NCBI GenBank assembly: GCA_007844125.1
Contig: CM017561.1
Coordinates: 24,588,876-24,652,875, forward strand
DNA from: Sinonovacula constricta
Lineage: Eukaryota; Mollusca; Bivalvia; Cardiida; Solecurtidae
Direction of reading: 5' to 3'
DNA length: 64,000 nucleotides
Shown: positions 36,679 to 48,497 of the stretch, piece after piece
Position numbering within the stretch: position 1 is the stretch's first letter
Layout of the letters: every line of letters begins with the position of its first letter
Notes under the pieces: model-generated
What the model was told of the DNA's origin: nothing
Seen by the model: the letters and a program-made list of their open reading frames with translations, nothing else
Database searches by the model: none
Program-made: the position numbers and the translations under genes

Positions 36679-37582
36679 CTACAAAAATTAGAAAGACGAA
36701 ACATGTAATTAGACAGATCACACAATTGGCACGAAGATTACTCCATGGATTGCTAAGCTCTGAGAAAAGACAGCTTCAAAAGCCTTTTAACGCGTCAGAG
36801 AGAAGAATATCAATTTGTATTGCCGACACTAACGGCGTGTTAAAGCGGAGAGAGTTAGATAACAGTCTTAAGCACATTCCTCGGACCACGATTGATTATC
36901 AATTTCATCTGTATTATGTCCTAACAAAGCGGCATATTTGTAAAACAGCATTGACTAATCTGAACAACACGGTCCAATTTGTTAACATTATTTCTAATGG
37001 AACAATACTAATTACCGAAAACTTGATACGAATCTTAAATGTTTGAGCACTTGTCATTTCGCGCTTGTTTAACTGAGTTTAAAAAAAACAACAAAAACTC
37101 GCCAGTTACTGATTTCTGGATGATTAATTAGTAAACAGTGACATTGTGAAAAACAGAGAATTTTTTAAAAATATTTTCCCCATGTGTTAAGAAATTTAAC
37201 GCTTCGATCGCCGTATCCTTCTTATCGGCCACCACATTTAGCGTCAATGCGCATTAATCAACTGGGTTTTACAGTTCCATTGACTTCGCTTGATTTTTCT
37301 TTAAAACATTTATGAAGAAATCATTGTGACTTAAGTTCGATTGTTAACAAAGACGCTTTCTTAATACCCAATTAAAGTCGCCTGCTAAAGCTTCTCAAAA
37401 GTGTATTATTTTCCCATGCAATTTAATTTACAGTAATTTGACATGTTATACACAGTGTCAGATTACAATAGCGCCGTCTTTATAGAATTTAACACCTCTA
37501 TGAAGATGTTAAATAAGATGTACATTTTATAATTAAGATTTATTTAATTAAAATAATCTTAAGTCATTAATTGCATACTTAC

Positions 37583-37784
37583 AAGTTTTATAAGTGAGTT
37601 AATCCGCGGAAGTTGAGAACTCTGTACTCTGGTACGTCGAATAAAATCCAATAGTATAATGGCAACAATGTTTTCAGTTAAATCACGTTGTTTTCAGGCA
37701 GCTAACTTAGTTGTAACAAATGTTCGCAAACACCGTGTTTTTATTTTCACCACGTGTTTCTCTGTTTAAGCAAGTTTATCACTG
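37583..37784 (-). other. Predicted noncoding first exon of the P450 gene
   Basis: The minus strand has a strong donor, GTAAGT (37582-37577), after AAAACTT. About 30 bases downstream of a TATA box gives a start near 37784, so the exon would be about 200 bases. It would splice over about 900 bases to the acceptor at 36679. The interval has no ATG-led frame continuing into the coding exon, consistent with 5' UTR. Confidence 0.5.
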
Positions 37785-37803
37785 ATCAGTAGGTGAGCTA
37801 CTA

Positions 37804-37830
37804 CCTATTTTATACACAGAAGGTGGGCGG
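37804..37830 (-). promoter_or_regulatory. TATA box with upstream GC box
   Basis: On the minus strand TATAAAATAGG occupies 37814-37804 and CCGCCC occupies 37830-37825, ten bases upstream. The pair sits at the right distance from a predicted first exon ending in a strong donor, so it is the likely core promoter of the P450 gene. TATA-driven promoters are common for inducible genes; inducibility is inference. Confidence 0.55.
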
Positions 37831-37849
37831 AGCTATAACAACCTAGCCA

Positions 37850-39491
37850 GTAATTGACGTGATGAATCATTCACCAGCCTTCTTCTACTGCTATTCACCG
37901 CTAGTCATTTGTGCTGACCGTACACCGCGTTATAACTTCAGATATATGAAGGATATTTTTTATTCCACCGATTCGTTGTTACGGTTTGATATTTTTTCGG
38001 TTCATTTTGTGTTGATCGGACATGGTATCTCAAGTTAGACTACTTCGATATTCGGTGTTGTTAACGTGTTCGTTACATACAATAAGTGTACGGCTGTACT
38101 TGTGAATAGTAGAGCAGTTAGTTGTAGCTGTGCTTTTTAGCTGTCATTCAGATATCGTGGTAATCGTTGTCGGACGTATATTTTGTTCGGTGAGGGAAGT
38201 GTTTCAGGGTATTGATCGTTGCTCATGTTCAAGCGGTATTTAAGTGGTTTTTTGTCTATTTTCTTCTCTTCCGTGTAATGTAATATTACAAAAGGTGATA
38301 TTAATGATTGTTTTTTTTATCAAATCAGTTTCCGTATGAGTGTAAAAGAGGCATGCTGATGTTAGGTTTTATTTTGGGAATCAGTGTATGCGGATAAATT
38401 GAGTAAATATTTCATCTTTGTAATAGGGATACGATATTCGTGTTAGTGTTTATTTCAAACTCATGCGTTCCAAGCTGAGCGGGGGTTTCCATTCAAAATC
38501 TACATTTGGTGGTTTAGAGCTATTTGGATTAATTGCTAGTACTTTAAAGAACTAGTCAAAAAAAGGTCAAACTTTGGTTACTGGCATTGTCACCTTCTAT
38601 TTGGATTGTTGTAACAAGAAGACATGATTCTGATGTATCATTCCTTTGTCTTTCAGTTGAATCGCACCTTCGTTAGGATAGCCGTTAGAAGGTTAATACT
38701 ATCTTCCGCATTGAATGCGTGACTTTGTTAGAGATGCTCGTCTATGCGGCTGCCACTGTAATGCGTTATGATATACCAGTTATTTTTTTTCCCCAGTCAA
38801 TCACGAATGATTCAACTCACATGAACTGCAAAAAGTTGCATTTCTATTATTGTGTCCCATGAAGTATATTAATAATTCTCGGAAAGCGTCAAAACATCCG
38901 CGTTGAGCTAAGAAAGCGGATTTTCCCTAAATATTACAGCCACCTATTGCATAATGGCCACGCGACATGTATTTATCAGTTTGAAAGCTCTACCAGTGGT
39001 CGGTCGTACATGATTGTGACCACTGAATAATTACCGCTTAGCGTAACGTTAATTGGAAGTCTACCTTGCGTTATAAAAACAATAAAACATTTATTTTAAA
39101 TTTACATGATAATTCGCCATGTTAATACACCATGCTAATTCGCCGCGGTAATTCACGCATGAATGATATGAAATTACAGTCAGTTATGTTTCAATATGAT
39201 GTGCCCTACTCTATATTGTAAATCAATGGCATTCTTTAATCGGGTCTTATCTCAATACGGTCCGTATTACAATACTACTGCATAGATTAATAAAAGGTTT
39301 CAGCGACTTGAAATCATTCCCTACTGGTATTCCTCTTGAAGGCGTTATTTATTTAAAATTTAGTTTTTCATTACAATCAAAAGGCAATGTACGTATCAAA
39401 CCCCTAGGGTAACTTCAATGTATACCACAACGCCATATTTAAATAAGTGTTATCACGTTAGCCGATCAAAATAGATAGTAAGACGCTCTAT
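37850..39491. other. upstream region of the P450 gene, nothing recognised
   Basis: No divergent gene or repeat was recognised in this stretch. Open frames are short. Confidence 0.5.
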
Positions 39492-39842
39492 CAGGCCCGT
39501 TTCTCCCATTACGCACCTCCCGAAAAATCTAAAATCTAAAAGTATCAAACACACTAAGAAAGTCGATGCCTAACCCGGGTTAGGAATGATATATTTTATT
39601 ACCGTTTTTTCTGTGTTATAAAATCTTATTACTACACCAATCGAATTGAAAAGGTTTAAAATAACTAAACTTTGAACACGTCAGGATTTTAGTCGTTCAT
39701 ATTTTGCGTTAAGTTCCTCGTATGTCCGCATTTTACCTGTTACTCATAAGAAAAGAACCGAATATTTTCAAAGTATTATTACAAAGGTTATTTCCCTTGT
39801 AATTGTGCGTATCTTCAAAAAAACGGCCCAGATATGCGCCTG
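39492..39842 (-). mobile_element. hAT-like MITE, copy 1
   Basis: Ends CAGGCCCGTTTCT and, on the other strand, CAGGCGCATATCT are inverted repeats. Flanks CGCTCTAT (39484-39491) and CGCTCAAT (39843-39850) are an 8-bp target-site duplication with one change. Over its whole 351 bp it matches the element at 44108-44477 in the opposite orientation (shared CGCACAATTACAAGGGAAAT and AGGTAAAATGCGGACAT). CAG-starting termini with 8-bp duplications are the hAT signature. No transposase is encoded. It contains a perfect 16-bp palindrome CCTAACCCGGGTTAGG (39569-39584). Confidence 0.85.
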
Positions 39843-39850
39843 CGCTCAAT

Positions 39851-41496
39851 CCGCCATTTTGCCGCGTGTGTTTGAGTCCCTGTTCGAATAATGGCTGATA
39901 TAAGGTGTTTAAAGTTGAAGATTGGCGTCGGTGGTTTATCCTGACCAAAGTTTCAGAGGCTGCCGGCACCAAAAGTCTTGTAGAATTAATAAAACAAATT
40001 GTTTTTATGTTTTGTTATTTCTTCCATAGACTCGTGGAAGTAGTACCTACTGTAACATACTATTAGCATTGTCCTCATCTATGTACCAAAAATGGGAACA
40101 ACAAACGAAATTTAAAAATATCATCAAAATAAGAAATGAAACATGATCACTTTGAAATATGGAACACAAACAACTGCACAGTAGAGACCAAACTCTACTG
40201 CACCTTCCTTCATGGCCAGTATTTTTTAAAAAAAGTTCTTAAAAACTATAAATTGTGGGAGTGAATTTCCAATCTCGAAACAAAACAAATACTCGAGGAA
40301 GCATCGCAATTCATGAATCTACCGGTATGACAGTTTAGTTTCAAAGATCTTCTGAGCGGTCACTGTCATGATATAGATACAATACAAAGAAAGTAAGACA
40401 ACACCTTCAAAAAAATTAACCCGCCCTCTAATTTATGCACACAATGCCGAACAGCTAAAATACATCGACCATTTATTTAAACCACATCTTTAAAAGCCCT
40501 TCAATCGCGAGTAAACATCGTTCTCAATGCAGTCTTGTTGCATTTACGTACACAAGGTTGTCATACTCGTATTTCTGTATAGCTCGATACCCACACATGT
40601 CGTTATAGCTCGTTCTCCCTTATCATGCTTCATGTATTTGTTATCAATCTAAAATCTAACTTCTTTCCTTATAACATCTTTCAAAAAATATCAGTATATA
40701 TTCACAGAGACTATCTAATAATTAGTGAAGTTCTAATTAGACAGCTCGTTCTGGAAGCTGGTTGGTTAGGATCCCCACTATTCGCCTCAGTATGAAGATA
40801 TCGAGGTAGGCAGGTGGAACGCTATCAGACCTACAATACCGATATAGTCCAGCCTGCATTAGAAACCTTTTCAACTGCTAATACCCGGACAATGATCCAT
40901 CGTATAATATGTAGCCCATATAATTTTTAAAGCTCAAATTCAAAACTCAATTCATGCATTCAGTTAAATGACATTTATAATGAATATATATTTATTGGTT
41001 AATACAAAGCCCATTGACAAGCGTAAAAATAAAACCTTCTGTGTCATTTTCACTCATACATTATTTCCAATATCGACAATCATCTACACCATACTTCATG
41101 TCATTTTATTGGGTATCAGTAAGTGACTACGTTGTAATCATCTACGTTTTGATGTAAAAATGTTGAAAAAATTAACGAAATTTTATATACATATATTATA
41201 AGTTTTCTAACAATTTGAAATGGCGTATTTTATTATATTTTTTTAAAAAAAATGTGACTATTTGTAATTTACTGAAAACGGTATAGTTCGTCATAAGAGG
41301 TAGAATCCCCACTGTGCACCGCATGTCTCAGGGCAGTCAGTATTGTATGGACGAGCACAATAAGTGTTTATAATGATTGAAATAGCTTTAATTAATATAA
41401 AATTATAAATTGAATTAAAAGAACGATTTGTAGGGAGCTAGTGGCTGTAAAGCGTTGTTGTATCCCTCTTCATGATTATCTTTATAGTTACACATA
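39851..41496. other. no recognised feature
   Basis: AT-rich, nothing supported. Confidence 0.5.
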
Positions 41497-41509
41497 CAAA
41501 TACAAGTTT

Positions 41510-41792
41510 ACCGGCCTCAATAGCTCAGATGGTAGAGCGTCGGCTTGCGGATCGGGAGATCGTGGGTTCGAACCCCGGCCGGGTCGTACCAAAGACTTTA
41601 AAGTTGGTAGTAGTGGCTTCCCTCCTAACGCTCGGGGCTACGGGGACAGCATTACGCCTGACTCGTCGGTGTCAGTATAATGGACCGGCCGGGTTCAGTC
41701 CATGGGCACCTCATAAGTGCCCCTGTGCTGTAATAATAGAAATGTCGCTGCGCAGTATCGGCAAATATGCCGGCTAATCCCAATCCCAATCC
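41510..41792 (+). mobile_element. tRNA-derived SINE (family S2), AATCCC tail
   Basis: Head AATAGCTCAGATGGTAGAGC gives the A box and GTGGGTTCGAACCCCG the B box, both close to true tRNA sequence. The body differs from S1 and the tail is AATCCC repeated. It is flanked by a perfect 13-bp duplication CAAATACAAGTTT at 41497-41509 and 41793-41805. Near-perfect duplication and clean Pol III boxes point to a fairly recent insertion. Confidence 0.93.
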
Positions 41793-41857
41793 CAAATACA
41801 AGTTTTCTACTGAAAGCGGCATGGAAATGACTCCATGTGTTTAAATAGAGAAAAAGA

Positions 41858-41927
41858 GGCAAATAGTGCAGACCATAATCAAACAGTCTGAACGGGAGTT
41901 CTTTGATCTGTGCCTACACTTTTTGTC
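41858..41927. repeat. short hairpin repeat (family H)
   Basis: GGCAAATAGTGCAGACC on the left and GATCTGTGCCTACACTTTTT on the right form imperfect inverted arms. It shares CAAATAGTGCAGA with the other copies. Confidence 0.6.
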
Positions 41928-41929
41928 AA

Positions 41930-42984
41930 TGCTTGATTAACTTGTGCGAAACAGATTATCTTATAGCATTATTCCGCACATGTAATTTTTTTATTTGTAA
42001 CACAATAAACTAGATGCTTTAGAATTGAAAGACTTTTTCAAAATAAGTTTTCATTAAACCCTATGTATTATTCCGTTCGCAATGATCTTTTTATATCAGA
42101 AAATATTAAATACATTTATAATTATAACCTTCGCCATCAGATAGATGCATGTGAGGAAAGATTTTTTCTATTGTATAGTATCCAGTTCTTTAGTCAAAAT
42201 ATGACATGAACAGAAATTTGTTTTAGACCTATGAACATTTAAAGTAACTGATTTATCATTACAAAACATACCCAAAATAGTTCTAACACGATTTTTACTG
42301 TGTTCATTTGAACGTTTTATATCTGCAAAACACATAGAAATTGGTAATTTATGGTGCGGGACTTTTAAGATTGTCTGACGAAAATTACAAATATGTATGA
42401 GTCTTACAAGATTAAAAGGGCAACAGCCTGTTATCGGAAAATGGAGCTTATTAACAAGTTTGATAAAGTACACATGCTTATGTATATACAGTTGCCTCAC
42501 ACAAAAATTCCATACTATGTTACAGGTATTGTTCTAGCAGTACTTTTTGATCAGAATAACGGGTGTGTCTATTCGGGCATATTAACACATGGTAAAATAT
42601 CACTTAATTTAGTATACATGCGGAGATGAAGATATTATATAAGCGATTATCTATGCTATACGCTAACGAACACAAATGACTTGTTTAGTCGAGTCCGATT
42701 CGTTTGAGAATGTCTCTTTTATAACTTTGTTCCAAAGCAATTGTGTAAAGCAACAAAAAATTCAATGTAATATATATATTTGTTAAAGAAATGTGCCTTA
42801 AGAAGTATGACTCAACGACACCTGTACTGTAAGCGCAATCCGCTTATGTAACAAATTATACAAAACAGTAAAACAGTCATACCGACTGTATAACTGTCTC
42901 CATTGCAGAAACCTAAATAGCAATTTTAATTTAAAATTATTTAACTTATAATGCAGCGATCTAAAGATGAGTGTTAAAACCTTG
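41930..42984. other. no recognised feature
   Basis: A minus-strand open frame of 110 codons (42168-42500) has no domain I recognise and no splice context worth calling. Confidence 0.45.
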
Positions 42985-43082
42985 CAGACCGGACCCCGCA
43001 CTTTGCGGATGTGAGCCATCACCTAGTGGACGGGAGCCATCACCTTGCGGACGGAACCCCGCACTTTGCGGTCGGAAGCCAG
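42985..43082. repeat. about 22-bp degenerate tandem repeat, four units
   Basis: Units of the type ACGGGAGCCATCACCTTGCGG and CGGACCCCGCACTTTGCGG alternate. GC-rich against the surroundings. Confidence 0.75.
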
Positions 43083-43985
43083 CGATTAAAAAGATACATT
43101 TTTAAGTTTTAATAGCATTGTCGTTTGTGTGGTCTTTTTTCGAAAGAAACATAGAACTGAATTTGTCCAAGAGATAAAAACGATATTATAATAGAACATC
43201 GAAAGGCAATTGCTTTTTTACAGGAGTTACTCATCTTGTCAGACGAGGACCTCATCCTCGGGATTTGACCTACACGTTCAAGAACATGTCATGTTTTCTG
43301 CTATTGACAAACACGATCGAGAACATTTTTGTAAGCCAATTGTACTCAATTTATTAACAGCTTTGAGAACAACTCATTTAAGCCACAAGCATGCGCTAGT
43401 ATGCAATGGACCAACAACTTTTGTAAGCCAATGTCTGCTTTGGACCAAAATATTATTCAACAATCTTGTACGCGAATAGTCTGCAATAAATGAACACAAT
43501 CTTGACAAGTCACCGAATTGTGACACTGCCTATAAATGGTGATTTCGAGTCCTGGTCCCGGAGAGAACTTTCACGTGGGGAGACCTTGCTAGCATGCTGT
43601 GCTCTGATAGTTCTACCCAGACATTTATTTGGGGTCCTCCTTCGCCTCTACTGAGCTGGACGTTGCTAAGATGACCATTATTGTGTAGGCGTAAGGCAAC
43701 GTAACTAACATTATACCGAAGACTGACACCTGTTAGACCCTGCATTTATACCCCCCTTGACATAACCAAGACGCGCAATGGTTTTTTCAACCCTTTTCTT
43801 TGACGGTTGTTCATATTACATAATTTTAGATGATAAAATAAATTAAAACAACATACTTCGAAGACTTCAATAATGGTGGAATTTTTAAAATCAATATTCT
43901 GATACGCTGTCGTGGCCCCCAACCACGTTATAACAATCATCGTGAATTTGGTTGGATTAACACATATACATGTATCTTTCATCGG
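43083..43985. other. no recognised feature
   Basis: No supported gene. Sequence near 43520-43745 is less AT-rich and might be an old repeat, but no family was recognised. Confidence 0.45.
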
Positions 43986-43987
43986 GA

Positions 43988-44640
43988 CAGCGTCGGCTCC
44001 TGGAACAGAAGACCCGGGTTCGAGCTCGGGTTGTTATATACCTAAGTCTAAAATGGTAGTGGTATGGCCATTGCTTAAGCTCAAGCACTTTTGAGGCTAG
44101 TTCCTCGCAGGCGCGTATCTGGGTCGTTTTTGAAGTTACGCACAATTACAAGGGAAATACCCTTTGTAGTTATACTTTTGAATATATTCGATTCTTTTTA
44201 ATGAAGAACAGGTAAAATGCGGACATGCGAAGAAGCTAATGTTAAATATGAACGACTAAAATCCCGACGTGAATAAGTTTGATAATTTTCAACCTTTTCA
44301 ACTTGACTGGTGTTGTAATAAGATTTTATAACAAAAAACAACGGAAATAAAATATATCTTTCATAATCCGGGTTAAGCCGCGACTTTCTGAGTGTTTTTA
44401 GTACTTTTAGATTGTTTCGATTTTTCGAACGGAGGTTACGCACGTGCGTAAAGTGCGTAATGGCAGAAACGCGCCTGGTTCCTCGAGCAATGATAATGTG
44501 ACTGTGTGTGGTATCATGCCAGGTGTTCACGGCATGCTATACACGGTGAAGGGCAGCGCTATATCTGCTTTAAATGGACACCGTCTTCAGATAACTGAAC
44601 AACTCTTGGCAGGTCAACAAACATATAAACAAATTGTTTA
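43988..44640 (+). mobile_element. SINE S1 split by a hAT-like MITE
   Basis: The left part (43988-44107) starts inside the tRNA-like head (AGCGTCGGCTCCTGG) and keeps a B box (GGGTTCGAGCTC). The right part (44486-44640) resumes the S1 body at AATGATAATGTGACTGTG and includes ATCATGCCAGGTGTTCACGG. Removing 44108-44477 and one copy of GTTCCTCG restores continuity with other S1 copies. The SINE is diverged and 5'-truncated. Confidence 0.85.
44108..44477 (+). mobile_element. hAT-like MITE, copy 2
   Basis: Terminal inverted repeats CAGGCGCGTATCTG and, from the other end, CAGGCGCGTTTCTG. A perfect 8-bp target-site duplication GTTCCTCG occurs at 44100-44107 and 44478-44485. It is 370 bp with no transposase frame. 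Homologous along its length to 39492-39842 on the opposite strand. Confidence 0.9.
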
Positions 44641-46130
44641 TTTTATTACGCGCGGGCGTGTAAAGATAGTGTCTGTATGACATTTGTGTAATACTATATA
44701 CGTGAATGAGAAGCTATTGAGTTGATTTGGTAAATTGATAAACTATTCAATGTATATAATGGGTATAAGTTACATGAATGGTAAACTGTGCATGGCTTTC
44801 TATATAAAAGAACGTACTATGGTTAATGTTATTCCATTGTTATGCAACATGCATACAGATTTTTGAATGCTTAAGGAGTAAAACACGTTTTAAACAAAAT
44901 CCTTTAGACGTCGTATCGGCATTTTATTATGTTGTAATCGTTATGTAAATTATTTTAAATAGATTCCAAGGGCTTAATAATGTCAGTTAAATTTGTATAG
45001 GTGATGTCTTATATGATGCATATGTTGAAATAAATTATGTTCCTTACTGTTGGTTACGGCCCAATGCCTTTCTTTTTACCAGCATAAGTAACCGACATAT
45101 AACAGCCCGATATTCCTGCCATTTGCAAACAACATATAAATGTTTCATCCACGTGCTTTTTTACCAACTTATATTGTTGATACAACACTGTCGGGCCAGC
45201 TCTAATTGGTCCCGGGTCAAGGATGGTAGTGGGGGTAAAGTACCGAGGTAAGGATAAATTGAAAAAAGAAAGATCGAATTTAAAAGTAATGACCTATTAG
45301 TTAGACCAGAATCTGGGTTACGTATATTCAATTAAGGTGCCTAGGCCGATACGTCAAGTGTAGGCGGGACAATGATAGATGGAGACGGATGGAGAAGATA
45401 ACTACATCTGGTCACCAACTGGTTCCCGACATGTCTTATAGCAAGGCGACGTATGTCAAGGAAATATCTCATCTCCGAATGATGTCCTGTCTGCATACAG
45501 CAATGATTTCCCAGAGTTCTTTGCAATGGAATGCAGTACAATAAACATATGTACGACGATTTCAGACCAGGAAGCGTGTCTCTTACTGACAAAATAAACT
45601 CAATGTTCATATCTTTGCATTCAGTGACGATTCAGATCGGTCAGCTGCCTGCTCTCACACCAACATTTTGCTCCTTGCAAAATTTACCACCACGCATGTT
45701 GAAGTTGATATTGACATGTTATCATTTTTAGTTTTACGAAATTTTTACGTTTTGTTTTATGCGATGTCTTGTTTGTTTACTTTCTCGCCTACGAAGATGA
45801 CCAATTGGTCTATAAATCAGTTAGAGCCTTCCTTACATTTTTGTGTGCCAAACTTTGCCTACCTATTATCATTTATCAGTTTATGGGTTTTCTGTAACTG
45901 CTTGTGTTACGTAACCTCTGGGATGACGCACAGTACGTGATTTTTGCATTTTTCAGAACAGAACTGTCTTTTATTTGTCTCAACGTGTACATGGCACATA
46001 GTTGCAAGACAATTACAATCAACGTTACTTTCACTGATCATCAAGTCTTCTAAAAACCACATACAAACACAGACACAAACTCATACAACCATGCTTGCAC
46101 ACTAATATATACACACGTACTCAATCGAAT
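44641..46130. other. no recognised feature
   Basis: AT-rich; short open frames without domains. Confidence 0.5.
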
Positions 46131-46147
46131 TTATCAAAATGGAAAAG

Positions 46148-46441
46148 CGTCGGCTCCAGGTACGGGAGGCCCCGGGTTCCATCCCGGGCCGCGACATACC
46201 AAAGTCGTTAAAAAATGGTAGTGGTATAGCTACCTTGCTAACGCACAAGCAAATATAAGGGTAGTTCCGAGACTGGTTGGCCCGGTGTCAGGATAATGTC
46301 ACTGGGTGTGGTATCATGCCAGGTGTTCACGGCATGCTATACACAGTGAAGGCAGCACTATATTTGCTTCAAGTGGACACCGTCTCCAGATATCTGAAAT
46401 ACTGTTGGTGAGACGATAAACCCAATAAACAAATAAACAAC
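46148..46441 (+). mobile_element. SINE S1, 5'-truncated, with target-site duplication
   Basis: Starts in the tRNA head at CGTCGGCTCCAGG, so the A box is missing. The B box has one change (GGGTTCCATCCC). The body and AATAAAC tail are complete. A perfect 13-bp duplication CAAAATGGAAAAG at 46135-46147 and 46442-46454 shows that the copy was already truncated on insertion. Confidence 0.92.
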
Positions 46442-46667
46442 CAAAATGGAAAAGACACACAAACACGCCTCACGCCACTTACGACACGCCACGGTTACGA
46501 ACAGTGTAGTTGGAAACATGCAATAGTTACAATACGTGGAATTTGTTATAATATTTCCATGTATAAATACTTCGTGTTTTTTTTTTCAGTTATAAAATCA
46601 AAAAATCCAAAAAGGAAAAAAATATGTATATATTTTAATCAAGATGAACGCATTGTGTGTGAATAAC

Positions 46668-46950
46668 GCAGTTCTTCCGATATTCTAAGCCTTATTTAAT
46701 ATATTTTGCAATGTTTATCAAGATTTCCTTTTTATCAGAAATTAACATTTCACAAAATTTAATAAAATTCTACGTAGAATTTTCTATTTAAAAACGTTTT
46801 CTGATTTCATTATAAGCTGGACAGACAAAAAAGAAATGATACTCATCCTCAATATCGTTTTCATCACAGAGTAAACAATATCGATGGTTTCTATCAATTC
46901 TGTTTCTGCCATATCGTCTAGACTCATTTTTAAAGGGTTTTCAGAACGAA
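46668..46950 (-). pseudogene. C-terminal fragment of a non-LTR retrotransposon RT ORF
   Basis: The minus strand reads RRYGRNRIDRNHRYC, then CLLCDENDIEDEYHFFFVC and PAYNEIRKRF, with a zinc-binding-like C-x2-C-x9-H-x4-C pattern at 46877-46821. This is the characteristic tail after the RT domain in many LINE polyproteins. An in-frame stop follows RKRF. Homology then continues (NFIKFCEMLISDKKEIL, INIAKYIK) with further stops, so the copy is dead and 5'-truncated. It belongs to a different LINE type from the fragment at 89-310. Confidence 0.8.
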
Positions 46951-46974
46951 TATCATCTTTAGCGCTACACCTTT

Positions 46975-47629
46975 CACCTCTAGGGACATAGACTAATTTC
47001 AATATGCATATAACACTCACCAATCCTTCAAGATATAATGTCAATGTGACGTTGCAAGGAAGCTGCTACATTAATGATATATTGGTACAATAAAATATCT
47101 TTTTAAGAAATCGCAATTTTTATAATTAAGTTAACACTTTCATGATTTAGAGACGAAAAACAAAAAGCATGCAGCAAGGTGCAGTGTGACGTCACTAGAA
47201 TTTACAGTTTTTTAGAACTAGATTAAAATTAATTAATAGTAAATGCTAACTAAGATAGGCATCTGACTTCACAAATTTATTAAGCATAAAATGCGTCTTT
47301 TTGTATGCGATAATAACATACAAAAACAGAAGACTGCGTGTTTTCTTAAATGGGAACTGTTGCGAATGTCAAAGAGATACCAGAGCCCGGGCGATCGGCA
47401 TTGCTGTGTTTCTTTATCTATCCCGCTTAGGTTCAGGTCTTGAAATCTTGCATGTGTAAAGGTCTTTCATCTTCACATGAACAGGATGCTACAACCATTT
47501 ATTCTTCTCTGGTCATGTTTGCTTCATGATTCAGAAAGTTAATTTTATTTATAGTCAACCTATTTTTGTGTAGTTTTTCAATCGAAATAATACCATATTC
47601 TTTTCTAAACACTATGTGGACATTATTTT
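46975..47629. other. no recognised feature
   Basis: AT-rich, nothing supported. Confidence 0.5.
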
Positions 47630-47975
47630 TCAATGACGTCACTACTTGCATCATAACGTTTAGAAAATATCAGCGCATGGACATTTTGTTTTCAAATAGA
47701 TCGTTTTTCTTTTCATTTTCATTGCTTGCATTTGAGAAACTCGTCAGGAAGTGCTAGGTAGAGACTCTGTAAAACAGGTTTAAGCAACCCTAGTCGGTCC
47801 ATATTGCCGACTGACCGTTCCCAAGGCGGTAACTGTCGGGTTTGCTCTTTTCGTTAAATGACTCATCACAAATTTGTTCTTACTTTTCGCTTGGCTTGCA
47901 TGTGAAATACCTTTGTTCTGTGCCTTTTCGGAGTTTGGTATATGTTGCAATGCTCATAGGACTTTGTCATATATT
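47630..47975 (-). repeat. dispersed repeat R3, copy 2
   Basis: The minus strand matches 8797-9128 almost throughout, including both boundaries (ACAAAGTCCTATGAGCATTG and AGTAGTGACGTCATTGA) and the CAGTCGG/CCGACTA hairpin block. Confidence 0.75.
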
Positions 47976-48490
47976 CTTTTCTGATGGCATGTAAAGCGAT
48001 GCTGGTTCTTTCCAGACATCTGTTTGAGACATTTCTCAACTACTAGTAGCCAGACGTCGAGAAACTAACCATATTCAATGGGATATACTGACATACAGTC
48101 TTATGTTTCTGTATTTTAGGAATATATGATATGTCTCTTGAACCATTTACCGATCAGTTTTTTGTTTTGTGTGAGCAGTATGTGAAAGTGTCATATGGAT
48201 GTGGTTGTTATGAAATTAATTTTAATTGATTGGGATTACTAAAACGTGTCGTTGCCTAGAGCCAATGTAGTGCTTCAAATAGCTCGAATGCTAAGCATGA
48301 ATTGATCATGCTAAGGCAAATAGTGTAGATCTAGATCAGTCAGCTTTTACTGGGAATCGTTGGAAGTGGATATGCATCAGTTGCAACTTAGCATCCATCG
48401 ACAGGTCGATTAACATTAACATGCAGTTTAAAACGAAAACAACCAAGACTTGAATATATATTTTCTTCGCAAATATAGCAAAAAAAAACC
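47976..48490. other. no gene; one arm of a family H hairpin
   Basis: AAGGCAAATAGTGTAGATCT (48314-48333) matches one arm of family H; the second arm is not clear. Nothing else supported. Confidence 0.45.
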
Positions 48491-48497
48491 TGGAATC

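Noticed and set aside
41510..41590. Functional tRNA gene
   Set aside because: Very tRNA-like, but it continues into a SINE body with an AATCCC tail and a 13-bp duplication.
42168..42500. 110-codon minus-strand frame as a possible gene
   Set aside because: No recognisable motif and no supporting splice or promoter signals.
43988..44640. Two separate SINE fragments
   Set aside because: The 8-bp duplication and inverted termini show one SINE split by a later MITE.
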